Below are positions 7,610 to 15,962 of a stretch of 64,000 bases of DNA, in pieces. Under the pieces are notes generated by a model that saw nothing but the letters and a program-made list of their open reading frames with translations, was not told where the DNA came from and searched no databases. Location of the stretch: contig NZ_CP047897.1 of assembly GCF_009913235.1 (NCBI RefSeq), positions 2,913,001 through 2,977,000 of the forward strand, read 5' to 3'. The DNA comes from Nibribacter ruber. GTDB lineage: Bacteria; Bacteroidota; Bacteroidia; Cytophagales; Hymenobacteraceae. The translations under genes were made by a program, and so were the position numbers. Positions within the stretch are counted from its first letter, which is position 1. Every line of letters begins with the position of its first letter.

Positions 7610-9931
7610 TTATTGCAAAGACCTGGCTCTGTACAACAACAAGCCCACATGCCCAAACACTGACCATCTGTGCGCCTTGTTGTCATAATGGATGACATGA
7701 AGCGCCGCCGGCCCAATGGGTAGTTGTAGGATAACGCCGGTACTGGCGGTCAGGTACGGCCTGCTGAACCCCGGTTTCCTGATGGCCATTTGCTCTGGGC
7801 CTTCTTTCCAGGGACTGTGGATAACGTGGGTAAAGGCCTCGGTGCGCCACTCAAATTTAGTGAGGAAGTTCCTGGAGAAGCGCAAACCCAAAGCGCCGTA
7901 GCGGGTGGCGCGGTAATTGTCCAGAAACAGCGTACGGGAGTCTGGGAGGGGTAGAAACGAGGGCGCGCTAGTCAACGAAGAACGATAGTTGGAAAAGTTG
8001 CCCTGGGTGCTGATCATGCCTTCGGCGAAGTAGCCCCAACTGCTTTTGCCGTTCTTTGCCTCATAAAAACCTTCATAGATGGCAGAGAACTGCGCCCACT
8101 TGTGGTTATCTTCATGAGTGTCTGTCATGAGAGAGGTAGAACCTGGCCGATAGAGTTCAGTGGCTTGCACCAGGCGCAGTCCCAGCACGGCGCGGTGGCC
8201 TTTGGTGGAGTACATTTTTCTGTTGAGGGAATTGCGCTCAAACCGGAAGGCGGTGGTGAGGCCGGTCAAATCCGTTTCGTCTAGCTTGTCATCAGAAGAA
8301 ACGTCTTCAATGTTGGCGTATTCATCTTCATTGGCAAAATAGGCGCCGTCTACCACAAACCTACCCCTAAAGTTATGGCTCAAACCCACCTGCATGCCTA
8401 CTTTGAAATCGCGCTGGCGTACTTGCGTGCTGGCAGCCTCCCGGTCAAAGATGGAGTTGGTGTTCTGGTAGTTCAGGCTGCTGTACATCACAGAAGGCTC
8501 TAGATAAAAAGGCAGCCTGGAGGGTACGTTCACCCTAAATCCAAACTGACCCGCTGTGTAAAACCTACCCAAATTGGCATTAATGCCTACCGTGTAAAGC
8601 AACTTGGTGAGTACCCGGTACTCCAGTCCAACGAACAGGTTATCCACAGGGCGGGTGCTGAAAAGGGCCCCCACTTCAGCGGTGGCCTTGTTGCTCTGCT
8701 GGGCGTCTATGCTCAATACATAGCCGTTGGCGGCAGGGTCAAACTGAATGCGCGGGTAAATGCCCCTGAAGAATTCATTGGCCGCCAGGCGGTAGTAGCC
8801 TTCCTGAATCTCCTCAATGGTGTAATGGTCTCCCTTCCGCCGGAAGAACTTGCGCACGTATTCGTTCTGGTTTTCTTTGAGGCCCTGCACCCGCACGCGG
8901 TCAAACTTAACAGGCGGGGCCTTCTGCTGGAATTGGGCTCTTCGTTTAACCAATTGTACCGTGTCTGCCTTCCGGGCAATGCGCTGCTGCATGAGGTCTA
9001 CTTTGGCTTGGGCGGCCTGGCTCCCCAATTCAATGAGTTCCTTTACCTTGTCAAAGTCAGTGGTGCCATAGCCTTCCAGGTCTGGTTGAATGAAAATGCC
9101 GTTTTTGCCCACGGCCAAGGTATCTGCCACGTCAAAACTCAGGAATATGAGCGAACTGCCCAGCAACTCATCGTCTTTCTCCTTGGGGTATTTTTTATAA
9201 GAGACGTCTCCCACGTTCACGCCTATGATCACGTCTGGCTTAAACTCTGAGCGCATCACGTCTGTGGGAAAGTTATTGAAAAGACCGCCGTCAAAGAAGT
9301 AGCGGCCGTCTGGCTGCCGGATGGGCCTGAACGCCAGGGGCACTGCCATGGAGTTGCGCACCGCATCGGCCAGAGATCCCTTGCGTTGCACAATCTGCTG
9401 CCTTGTGAAAATCTCTGCCGCTAAGGCCCTGAATGGCACAAACAGGTTATCAAAGTCATAATTAGAGATGGCTCCGCCGGCCGCCAGCGTAGTGGCCAAG
9501 GCATAGTTGAGGTTCACGTCATTGATGAGCCCGCCGGCCACTGGCCGTACTTGTATGCTGGACTTGAACGTGATGGGTAGCCTCAGCGCCGCCGGAGAAG
9601 GGTCCAGGCTGAAAAAGTTGAACGCATGGTCCTCCAGCTGTCTTCCAGACACCCAGTACTGGAACTCTGGGGAGAGCATGAGGTCTTCAATGTCCTGCGG
9701 AGAATAGCCCGCCGAGTACAGTGAACCTACCACCGCGCCCATGCTGGTGCCCACAATGTAGTCAATGGGAATCCGGTTTTTCTCCAGCACCTTTAGAACG
9801 CCCACGTGAGCCAGTCCCTTTGCACCGCCTCCGCTTAAAACCAGCCCAACTTTCTGGGCAGAACTATTTTGTAGTCCCGCCCCCAGCCACAGGAGAAGCA
9901 ACAGGCAAGAAAAGTAATAAGAACGATGCAT
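7610..9931 (-). CDS. Patatin-like phospholipase with C-terminal BamA-type barrel
   Basis: The 773-residue protein combines a lipolytic acyl hydrolase with an outer-membrane beta-barrel domain. From the chosen ATG at 9931 it has a signal peptide ending near NSSAQ. The oxyanion loop GGGAKG is at 34-39, the nucleophile elbow GTSMG is at 61-65 (Ser63), and DGG places the catalytic Asp at 214. A POTRA-like segment follows (about 380-450), then a long beta-rich region ending in aromatic-polar strands to the C-terminus. This resembles PlpD-type type Vd proteins, although the domain may stay tethered. The longer frame to 10099 adds 56 residues before the signal peptide and is rejected. Confidence 0.93.
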   Translation of the reverse strand: MHRSYYFSCLLLLLWLGAGLQNSSAQKVGLVLSGGGAKGLAHVGVLKVLEKNRIPIDYIVGTSMGAVVGSLYSAGYSPQDIEDLMLSPEFQYWVSGRQLEDHAFNFFSLDPSPAALRLPITFKSSIQVRPVAGGLINDVNLNYALATTLAAGGAISNYDFDNLFVPFRALAAEIFTRQQIVQRKGSLADAVRNSMAVPLAFRPIRQPDGRYFFDGGLFNNFPTDVMRSEFKPDVIIGVNVGDVSYKKYPKEKDDELLGSSLIFLSFDVADTLAVGKNGIFIQPDLEGYGTTDFDKVKELIELGSQAAQAKVDLMQQRIARKADTVQLVKRRAQFQQKAPPVKFDRVRVQGLKENQNEYVRKFFRRKGDHYTIEEIQEGYYRLAANEFFRGIYPRIQFDPAANGYVLSIDAQQSNKATAEVGALFSTRPVDNLFVGLEYRVLTKLLYTVGINANLGRFYTAGQFGFRVNVPSRLPFYLEPSVMYSSLNYQNTNSIFDREAASTQVRQRDFKVGMQVGLSHNFRGRFVVDGAYFANEDEYANIEDVSSDDKLDETDLTGLTTAFRFERNSLNRKMYSTKGHRAVLGLRLVQATELYRPGSTSLMTDTHEDNHKWAQFSAIYEGFYEAKNGKSSWGYFAEGMISTQGNFSNYRSSLTSAPSFLPLPDSRTLFLDNYRATRYGALGLRFSRNFLTKFEWRTEAFTHVIHSPWKEGPEQMAIRKPGFSRPYLTASTGVILQLPIGPAALHVIHYDNKAHRWSVFGHVGLLLYRARSLQ

Positions 9932-10155
9932 AAATATGTTTCTATAGCGTAGGAGCGAGGTTTTAGAAAAGAAAATTCTGCGGTGAAGGCAAACAACCCG
10001 CCGGGCCAATAACCAAAGACGCAAGGAGTTGTTGCCAGCAAAGTGTATATTCATAAACCAACATATTTTGGTAAAGGTTACACCTCTCATTGCCACCAAC
10101 CCTGTCTATACGGCATGGGCCTTAAAACAAACAGCCTGATATGAACACGATAAGT

Positions 10156-10193
10156 TGTTTTTGGCCTGTTTTCTGGAAATTAGGCTAAAAACG
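10156..10193. repeat. 38-nt dispersed palindrome, copy 7
   Basis: The arms are TGTTTTTGGCC and GGCTAAAAACG. The copy is not close to any stop codon. Confidence 0.85.
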
Positions 10194-10445
10194 AAATAGT
10201 TGAGCAATGCGCGTGAGGCAAGGCAGTGCCGTTTTTTCTACAGCAATCCACGTAATCAGTTCCCCTATGAAGCCCCGGGATGATAACTCTTTTAGAAAAC
10301 TCAGATGAAGAATGAACGCGGTGGTTTCGCGGTGCCCGTGAGGGTAGCCTGGAGATACCCGGCATTCTTAAGCCACCCGTCTGAAGACGTGCGCCGGTTA
10401 AAAGAAGAAAAGGCTTTCTGTTGGGGAGGGCTTAGGAAGAGACAT

Positions 10446-10483
10446 CGTTTTTAGCTCCTTTTCCAGGAAACAGGCCAAAAACG
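10446..10483. repeat. 38-nt dispersed palindrome, copy 8
   Basis: The arms are CGTTTTTAGCT and GGCCAAAAACG. The copy sits 7 nt from a separate perfect terminator. Confidence 0.9.
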
Positions 10484-10490
10484 GTTATAA

Positions 10491-10522
10491 AAAAAGCCCC
10501 TTTCTGCAGAAAGGGGCTTTTT
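10491..10522 (-). terminator. Perfect 32-nt palindromic terminator of the M28 gene
   Basis: AAAAAGCCCCTTTC pairs with GAAAGGGGCTTTTT, so it can work on either strand. It lies 8 nt past the stop of the M28 gene. Confidence 0.85.
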
Positions 10523-10529
10523 GGTGAGG

Positions 10530-11912
10530 TTATCTGATAGGCTTCGGCATGACGGGGAGACTTTCATGGCCCTCTGCGTCAACGGCCTGCACGGCAAAGA
10601 AATAGTTGTCTTTGGAGTAGGGCAGGAGCGTGGTAGTGGTGGTGCCGCCGTCTAGGTAGATTTTCTTTTCCCACATGGGAGAAGACGTCTCCCGCATGAG
10701 AATGTAATACCCGGCGGGTCGCTCACCTTTGGCAGGGGCTTCCCATTTCAGTTCGGTCTTGTTGGTGAGGTTGCTGGTCACCACGCCCACGTTCTCTGGA
10801 GAATAAGGCGCCAGGGCCAGGTTAGCCAGGGTGGCCAGGTTCATGGCGGTGTTTTTGCGCATGTACTCGTAGTCCACGTGTTCAGGGAAATCGCCGTAGG
10901 CAATGCCGTTTTCTGTGCGCACGTTCTGGTGCTGGTACTGGTAGTTCTCGTTCATCTCACAGACCCGTATGGCCGTGAAGCCCAATTGGCTGAAGGGGGT
11001 ATGGTCGCCGCCGCGCAGAAAACGGTCTGTGCGGTAGTTGAGCACTACGTCTAGCTGCGGCACGTAACGGTTGGTCATCTCTTTCATGTAGCGGGCCAGT
11101 TGGCGGCTGCGGCTGTCGTTCTCGCCGCCGGTGCTTTTGCGCATGGCCGTCATCTCTGGGGTTTCAAAGGCCGGAACGCCTTCAGAGAAAATACGCACGC
11201 GGGTATTGTCTTTGAGGCCGGTTTCATCTGAGAACGAGTTCCCGATCATGTCATTGTTGAGCATGGCCACCAGGTTCCAGTTCTCCTTCTTGGCGCGCTC
11301 GGCTAAGTGGCGGGCACCAATAAGGCCTTGTTCTTCGCCCTGCACGCACACAAAGATGATGGTGGCCGGAAAAGGTTGTTTGGCCATGACGCGGGCCAGC
11401 TCAATCACCGCCGAGGTCCCGGAGCCGTCATCATTGGCACCGGGCGCCTTGCCTTTCACGTCCATCACGTCTGTGTTGCGGGAGTCTATGTGGCCGCTCA
11501 CAATGAACACGCGGTCATCGTTGGGGTCGGTGCCTTTGAGGGTGGCCATGACGTTGGCAAACTCCGTGTCTTCCTTTACGCGGCGTCCGTCTGCCTTGAC
11601 CACGTATTTGTCCTGGGTGACAGTCATGCGTCCTCCAGAGGTGGCGGCGGCTTTCTGGAGCTCGGCCTCTGCCCAGTTACGGGCGGCGCCAATGCCTTTC
11701 TTTTTGTCTTTGACCGTGCTAAGCGAGTGGCGGGTCTCAAAGCTGACCAGGCCGCGCACCAGGCGCTCCAGCTCCTGGGCAGAGACTTCCTCGGTCATTT
11801 TTTTGATGACAGGGTCTGCCTTGACAATGGTTTGGGCCCGGGCAGCAGGAGCGCTCAACAGCACCCCCAGCGCCGAAGCGCCCGCCAAGGCAATCGTGGA
11901 AAATTTAAACAT
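10530..11912 (-). CDS. M28 family zinc aminopeptidase, secreted
   Basis: This is a di-zinc exopeptidase predicted to remove N-terminal residues from peptides outside the cytoplasm. The 460-residue protein has a signal peptide ending APAARAQ (about 27). Zinc-site motifs are GHIDSR (His141), GANDDGSG (Asp161), EEQGL (Glu193/194), NNDMIGN and the late His in DHTPFSQ. After about residue 370 comes a fibronectin-type-III-like tail (WEAPAKGERPAGYYIL), common in secreted Bacteroidota peptidases. There is no typical type IX sorting domain. The ATG at 11912 begins the signal peptide. Confidence 0.94.
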   Translation of the reverse strand: MFKFSTIALAGASALGVLLSAPAARAQTIVKADPVIKKMTEEVSAQELERLVRGLVSFETRHSLSTVKDKKKGIGAARNWAEAELQKAAATSGGRMTVTQDKYVVKADGRRVKEDTEFANVMATLKGTDPNDDRVFIVSGHIDSRNTDVMDVKGKAPGANDDGSGTSAVIELARVMAKQPFPATIIFVCVQGEEQGLIGARHLAERAKKENWNLVAMLNNDMIGNSFSDETGLKDNTRVRIFSEGVPAFETPEMTAMRKSTGGENDSRSRQLARYMKEMTNRYVPQLDVVLNYRTDRFLRGGDHTPFSQLGFTAIRVCEMNENYQYQHQNVRTENGIAYGDFPEHVDYEYMRKNTAMNLATLANLALAPYSPENVGVVTSNLTNKTELKWEAPAKGERPAGYYILMRETSSPMWEKKIYLDGGTTTTTLLPYSKDNYFFAVQAVDAEGHESLPVMPKPIR

Positions 11913-12257
11913 GGTTGTTTGTGTAGTAGTGTGGTATGGGTTTTTAAAGCTGTACCTACGGAGTTACTAACTTAACGGGACGTTGCCGCCTTTCAACGCT
12001 CACATAGTTCAGCCTGGTAATTTCTGGATTATTCTGCAGAAACTCAATCTTTGCAAAATGCCATGCCTCCTGCTTCGGTCGTTTTTCGCCTCTTTTCCAG
12101 GAAATAAGACAAAAACGACACCCGGTCTCAGAGTAAAGTCTGGCCTCTAGTGTTTAGCATCTAATATCTCTTCTGATGTTCTCCGTGGAACATTTTGAGG
12201 TCAAGCAACGCTCCTACAACTAAGTACGTTCTACCTAGGTCACCAACCTTGAAAACT
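11913..12257. other. Divergent intergenic region between M28 and glutamate dehydrogenase
   Basis: This region must hold the promoters of both flanking genes. I see a degenerate palindrome at 12080-12117 but no exact TAnnTTTG motif on either strand. Confidence 0.55.
12080..12117. repeat. 38-nt dispersed palindrome, copy 9 (degenerate)
   Basis: The arms are CGTTTTTCGCC and AGACAAAAACG. It is one of two copies lying between divergently transcribed genes. Confidence 0.8.
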
Positions 12258-13682
12258 ATGAGCACTACTATTTCACCCGGACGGGAATTCTTAGACAGTG
12301 TCCACTACTACTATGACCAGGCGGCCCAGCACTCCAAGCTCAACCCCGGTATCTTAGAACAGATAAGGACATGCAACAGTGTGTACAAAGTGAAGTTTCC
12401 GGTGGAAATAGACGGGCAGATACAGGTTTTTGAGGGAATCAGGGCGCAGCACAGCCATCATAAGCTGCCCACCAAGGGCGGCATCCGGTACAGCATGCAC
12501 GTAGACGAGGATGAAGTAGTGGCCCTGGCCACGCTCATGACCTTTAAGTGCGCCGTGGTAGACGTGCCGTTTGGCGGGGCCAAGGGCGGCGTAAAGATAA
12601 ACCCCAGAACTTCTTCGGTGGAGCTGCTGGAGAAAGTGACCCGCCGGTTTGCCAGTGAACTCATCAAGAAAAACTTGATTGGCCCGGCCATGGACGTGCC
12701 CGCCCCAGACTATGGGACCGGTGCCCGTGAAATGGCCTGGATAGCCGATACCTACCATACCTTCAAATACGGTGAGACCAACGCCCTGGGCTGCGTAACC
12801 GGCAAGCCTGTGGGCCAGGGCGGAATCAGGGGCCGGACCGAGGCCACCGGCATGGGTGTTTTCTTCGGGCTGCGCGAAGCCTTGCATGATGCAGACCTGC
12901 TCAAACCGCTGGGCCTTTCTGCGGGCATTGAAGGTAAACGCATCATTGTGCAGGGATTGGGCAACGTGGGCTACCACGCGGCTATTTTCTGCCAACGGGC
13001 CGGCGCTGTCATCACGGGTATTGCCGAGCGCGAAGGCGGCATCTTCAACCCAGACGGGCTAGATGTAGATGAAGTCTTCCAGTTCAGGCAGAAGAACGGC
13101 ACCATTAAAGGTTTCCATGGATGCGTTTTCTTAGAAGACTCCAGCCAGCTTCTGGAACATGAGTGCGACGTGCTCTTGCCAGCGGCCCTGGAGAACGTCA
13201 TTCACCAGGACAACGCTGAGCGCATCCAGGCCAAAATCATTGCCGAAGGTGCCAACGGCCCGGTTACCCAGGAAGCTGAGCGCATTCTGCACGGTAGAGG
13301 TGTGGTGATTCTGCCAGACTTGTACCTAAATGCCGGCGGCGTGACGGTGTCTTACTTTGAGTGGCTCAAGAACCTGTCTAACGTGCGCTTCGGGCGCATG
13401 GGCAAACGCGCCGAGGAAGCCAGCCTGCGGCGCCTGGTGACAACCATTGAGAAAAACACCGGTAAAAGCCTTTCCGCCGAAGAAAAAGAACTCATCATCC
13501 ACGGCGCCGATGAGCGTGACTTAGTTTATTCTGGCCTGGAGGACACCATGATCACCGCCTACCATGAAATACGCGAAGTCATGCACCAGAACGCCAACAT
13601 CACCGACCTCCGCACCGCCGCCTTCTACAGCGCCATTGAGAAGATAGGCGTGAGTTACCAGTCACTGGGTATTTTTCCGTAA
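12258..13682 (+). CDS. Glu/Leu/Phe/Val dehydrogenase (glutamate dehydrogenase)
   Basis: The enzyme catalyses NAD(P)-dependent oxidative deamination of an amino acid, most likely glutamate, linking nitrogen and carbon metabolism. The 474-residue protein has PTKGGIR near 71-77. The substrate and catalytic lysine region is TFKCAVVDVPFGGAKGG (Lys97 and Lys109). The Rossmann motif VQGLGNVG is near 232, and the C-terminal domain contains AEGANGPVT. I chose ATG 12258; the frame extends to 12195 but those 21 residues are unlike the family N-terminus. It is monocistronic, with a palindrome 3 nt after the stop and a hairpin terminator behind that. Cofactor preference cannot be assigned by eye. Confidence 0.95.
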   Translation: MSTTISPGREFLDSVHYYYDQAAQHSKLNPGILEQIRTCNSVYKVKFPVEIDGQIQVFEGIRAQHSHHKLPTKGGIRYSMHVDEDEVVALATLMTFKCAVVDVPFGGAKGGVKINPRTSSVELLEKVTRRFASELIKKNLIGPAMDVPAPDYGTGAREMAWIADTYHTFKYGETNALGCVTGKPVGQGGIRGRTEATGMGVFFGLREALHDADLLKPLGLSAGIEGKRIIVQGLGNVGYHAAIFCQRAGAVITGIAEREGGIFNPDGLDVDEVFQFRQKNGTIKGFHGCVFLEDSSQLLEHECDVLLPAALENVIHQDNAERIQAKIIAEGANGPVTQEAERILHGRGVVILPDLYLNAGGVTVSYFEWLKNLSNVRFGRMGKRAEEASLRRLVTTIEKNTGKSLSAEEKELIIHGADERDLVYSGLEDTMITAYHEIREVMHQNANITDLRTAAFYSAIEKIGVSYQSLGIFP

Positions 13683-13685
13683 GGA

Positions 13686-13723
13686 CGTTTTTGGCTTGTT
13701 TTTCAGGAAACTGCCCAAAAACG
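13686..13723. repeat. 38-nt dispersed palindrome, copy 10
   Basis: The arms are CGTTTTTGGCT and TGCCCAAAAACG. It starts 3 nt after the glutamate dehydrogenase stop. Confidence 0.9.
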
Positions 13724-13726
13724 GAA

Positions 13727-13756
13727 AAGCCTCAGCAGGTGTGCCTGCTGAGGCTT
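13727..13756 (+). terminator. Hairpin terminator after glutamate dehydrogenase
   Basis: AAGCCTCAGCAGG and CCTGCTGAGGCTT form a perfect 13-bp stem with a 4-nt loop, directly behind a palindrome copy. Confidence 0.8.
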
Positions 13757-13839
13757 CTTTATGTGGATAAGTGGAGAGTTTTTGTGTTGGATTGGTTTAT
13801 AAAGGGTTAATGAAGAGATAAGGATAGTGGGCGCCTTTC

Positions 13840-14480
13840 CTTTTGCTACGATGGCCTTCTATAGTCCTTTATGGCACGTATTTACTTCCGTGACTATCTG
13901 GACACTGGTTCAGTGTATGCAATTGGCTGCTCTGTGACCTTCTCTTTTTGGTTGGTGCACTTCCCGTTGGCCTTTCCCTGGCAGTGCCGCCTCTGCCGGT
14001 GCGCACTACCTTTCTTGTTTCATTGTGTCTGGTAAGCGCTCACGGCCGCGGGGCCCCGTCCCGTCCCTTCGCACTGCTGTTGTTTGTGGGACTCTGTCCC
14101 TGCCGCCGCTGGCCGCGGCGCACAAACACCAGAGGCGCTCAGGACCAGGACTGGTTTTGGTTCCAATCCTGCTGTGGCTGCAGGGTCTTCTAGCTGGTTG
14201 CAGGTGATGGCTTTGGCTGTTGTTGCAGAGTCATGCGTGCTGCGCACGGCTTTTCTATCTGCTTTCCCGCGTCTGGTTCAAGTTTATGACTTGGACCCAC
14301 TGTGGCGGGCAGTCTGAGACTGCCCTGAGGCATCAGCCTCCCACCTCTTCCGGTGGGGAACCGGTGCATCCTTTACCAAGTGCGGATTCCCCCCTTGAGG
14401 GGGGCGAAGGGGGGTGTTGACACCTTTAGACGAAAAGCTCCCCTCCTAATTTGAGAGGGACCGAGGTGGTAACTGAAATG
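13840..14480 (+). repeat. Dispersed element, copy A
   Basis: Several blocks match, in inverted orientation, the region 44330-44780. The best are 14034-14060, GC-rich with GCGGCCGCGGGGCCCC-type sequence (one difference in 27 nt), and 14385-14417, the CCCCCCTTGAGGGGGG hairpin (about three differences in 33). Order is conserved between the two regions. No transposase or long open frame is present, so the nature of the element is unknown. Its ends are approximate. Confidence 0.7.
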
Positions 14481-14539
14481 TGCATAAAGACAAGCCGCGA
14501 CGTGCAACTACTTCCTCTGTCACTTTTAATCAAAACCTT

Positions 14540-14577
14540 CGTTTTTAGCTCCTTTCTCAGAAAACAGGCCAAAAACG
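14540..14577. repeat. 38-nt dispersed palindrome, copy 11
   Basis: The arms are CGTTTTTAGCT and GGCCAAAAACG. It closes the right side of dispersed element copy A. Confidence 0.88.
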
Positions 14578-14606
14578 AGATGTGTCAGTAAACCTGCTGG
14601 GCTGGC

Positions 14607-14634
14607 TTGGCTATTACTTTCACATATATATCTG
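14607..14634 (+). promoter_or_regulatory. Candidate promoter of the sigma factor gene
   Basis: A TTG at 14607-14609 and TATATCTG at 14627-14634 (one mismatch to TAnnTTTG) are 17 nt apart, about 60 nt before the GTG start. Confidence 0.35.
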
Positions 14635-14694
14635 GGAGAAACTGTAATTTACCAGAGTGTTCGGCTACTTATAGGGGAAACCAGAAAAGGAACG

Positions 14695-15213
14695 GTGGAG
14701 AATCCGGCGCTTCGCGAAGAATTTGTTAGGCTCATTGCCCAGGATCAGGCTTTAATTCATAAGGTCTGTAGCATGTATTGCCGTGACCCAGAGGAACGCA
14801 AGGATCTGTTCCAGGAGATAGTGCTGCAACTCTGGCGGTCCTATCCCTCGTTTAAACACGAATCTAAGGTAAGCACCTGGATGTACCGCGTGGCCTTGAA
14901 CACGGCTGTCTCTAGCTTCAGGAAGGAAAGCCGAAGGCCGCACCACGGCTCGCTCTCTGACCTGGACCTGCAGATACCTTCTGCCCCAGACACCTCCGCT
15001 GAATACGAATTAAAAATCAAGTATCTCTACACCGCTATTGACCAGTTGTCTCAGGTGGAAAAAGCCATTGTCATGTTGTATTTAGAAGACCGCACGTATG
15101 AGGAGATCGCCGAGATCATAGGTATCACCAAAAGCAACGTGGGCGTGAAACTAAACCGCATCAAAGCCAAGCTGGAGAAACTGCTAACCCCTGTGTACGA
15201 TGAAATTAGATAG
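14695..15213 (+). CDS. ECF-type RNA polymerase sigma factor
   Basis: This alternative sigma factor of 172 residues should direct RNA polymerase to a small regulon. Region 2 spans about 5-80 and includes RDPEERKDLFQEIVLQLWRS and the STWMYRVALN promoter-melting stretch. Region 4 spans about 110-165 and includes the helix-turn-helix YEEIAEIIGITKSNVGVKL. The start is GTG at 14695, preceded by a purine-rich AAAAGGAAC ribosome site. Its last 14 nt overlap the next gene, which implies translational coupling. The partner membrane protein could serve as its anti-sigma factor. Confidence 0.94.
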   Translation: MENPALREEFVRLIAQDQALIHKVCSMYCRDPEERKDLFQEIVLQLWRSYPSFKHESKVSTWMYRVALNTAVSSFRKESRRPHHGSLSDLDLQIPSAPDTSAEYELKIKYLYTAIDQLSQVEKAIVMLYLEDRTYEEIAEIIGITKSNVGVKLNRIKAKLEKLLTPVYDEIR

Positions 15214-15835
15214 CCTCAAAGACGCCTGGCAACACTATGCTGCCCAGGCCGCGGCGGTCCACCGGGTAACGGAAGACCAGATCAGCGGCCTGCTGAAAAC
15301 CAGAACGGAAAACGCGGTGACCAAGCTCAAAAGGAACATTTACTTTGAGTTGGGCATGCTATTGTTTACGGTCCTTTACTTTGGCGTGAACGTGGTCATG
15401 GTCCAGGATGACCCGGCGTTTAAGATCCTATGCATGGTGATTGTGGTCATCTGCCTGCCGTTTCTGGGCTATTTCTGGGGCCGTTTGCAGTACCTGCGTC
15501 GTTTGAACGTGACCACTGAGAACCTGCGGGGCACGCTGAGTAATCTCACCGAGATGCTTACCGGCCTGACCAAGCTGTACTTCTGGAGCAACGTGCTGTT
15601 TGCGCCTATAGGGCTGGCGGCCGGACAATTGATTTACTTGAAACTGGGTGAGGGCATCAACATCTCGCACCTTCCCTGGGAGCAGTTATCGCTGCGCCTC
15701 CTCATTGGTTTTGTGATTGGCGGGGTGTTTGGGTATTTCTTCCTGCGCTGGTACATCCGCCAGATGTTCGGGAATCATTTAACCAACCTGAAGGGCGCCC
15801 TGCATGAATTGGAGAGCCTGGAGATGGCTGCATAA
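15200..15835 (+). CDS. Membrane protein coupled to the ECF sigma factor (possible anti-sigma factor)
   Basis: I do not recognise a named family. The 211-residue protein has about 50 cytoplasmic-looking N-terminal residues, then four hydrophobic segments in two pairs (about 50-70, 78-95, 135-155 and 175-192) and a charged C-terminus. The start codon lies inside the sigma factor gene (14-nt overlap), so the two are made together. Overlap with an ECF sigma factor plus a soluble N-terminal helix before membrane segments makes an anti-sigma role plausible, but no zinc-anti-sigma HxxxCxxC motif is present. The role is inference only. Confidence 0.8.
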   Translation: MKLDSLKDAWQHYAAQAAAVHRVTEDQISGLLKTRTENAVTKLKRNIYFELGMLLFTVLYFGVNVVMVQDDPAFKILCMVIVVICLPFLGYFWGRLQYLRRLNVTTENLRGTLSNLTEMLTGLTKLYFWSNVLFAPIGLAAGQLIYLKLGEGINISHLPWEQLSLRLLIGFVIGGVFGYFFLRWYIRQMFGNHLTNLKGALHELESLEMAA

Positions 15836-15962
15836 GGCTACCTTCAGCGTATATAGGGTAATTTCTATCTTTAAGGAAAGAATTTAGGCAAGGCTTGTAA
15901 TATTTTGGTAAGTTAAAGGACTAATATCCTAAACGCTCTCATACCAAACTAACCACCTGCTT

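Larger units (their letters stand above)
9932..10529. other. Intergenic region between the patatin and M28 genes
   Basis: It contains two palindromes (10156-10193 and 10446-10483) and a perfect bidirectional terminator (10491-10522). The roughly 250 nt between the two palindromes show no gene, repeat or RNA that I recognise. Confidence 0.6.
13683..14694. other. 1-kb non-coding region with a dispersed element
   Basis: In order it holds a palindrome, a hairpin terminator, a TTATCCACA box (minus strand, 13762-13770), a roughly 650-bp dispersed element with an inverted relative near 44.5 kb, a second palindrome (14540-14577) and a promoter-like motif before the sigma factor. The short frames inside the dispersed element are mutually overlapping and low-complexity, and I do not accept any as a gene. 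Confidence 0.65.

Noticed and set aside
7433-7663. 76-codon frame between the DUF2807 and patatin genes
   Set aside because: Its central part is the translated palindrome (FGLFSRNKAKND) and its end overlaps the patatin gene on the other strand; no ribosome site or family signal is visible. The stretch from ATG 7484 (MKITLELNE) looks slightly protein-like but is too short to support.
13948-14420. Several overlapping short frames in the 14-kb spacer, and 44489-44800 on the minus strand
   Set aside because: They lie in the two-copy dispersed element, overlap each other on both strands and have skewed low-complexity translations.
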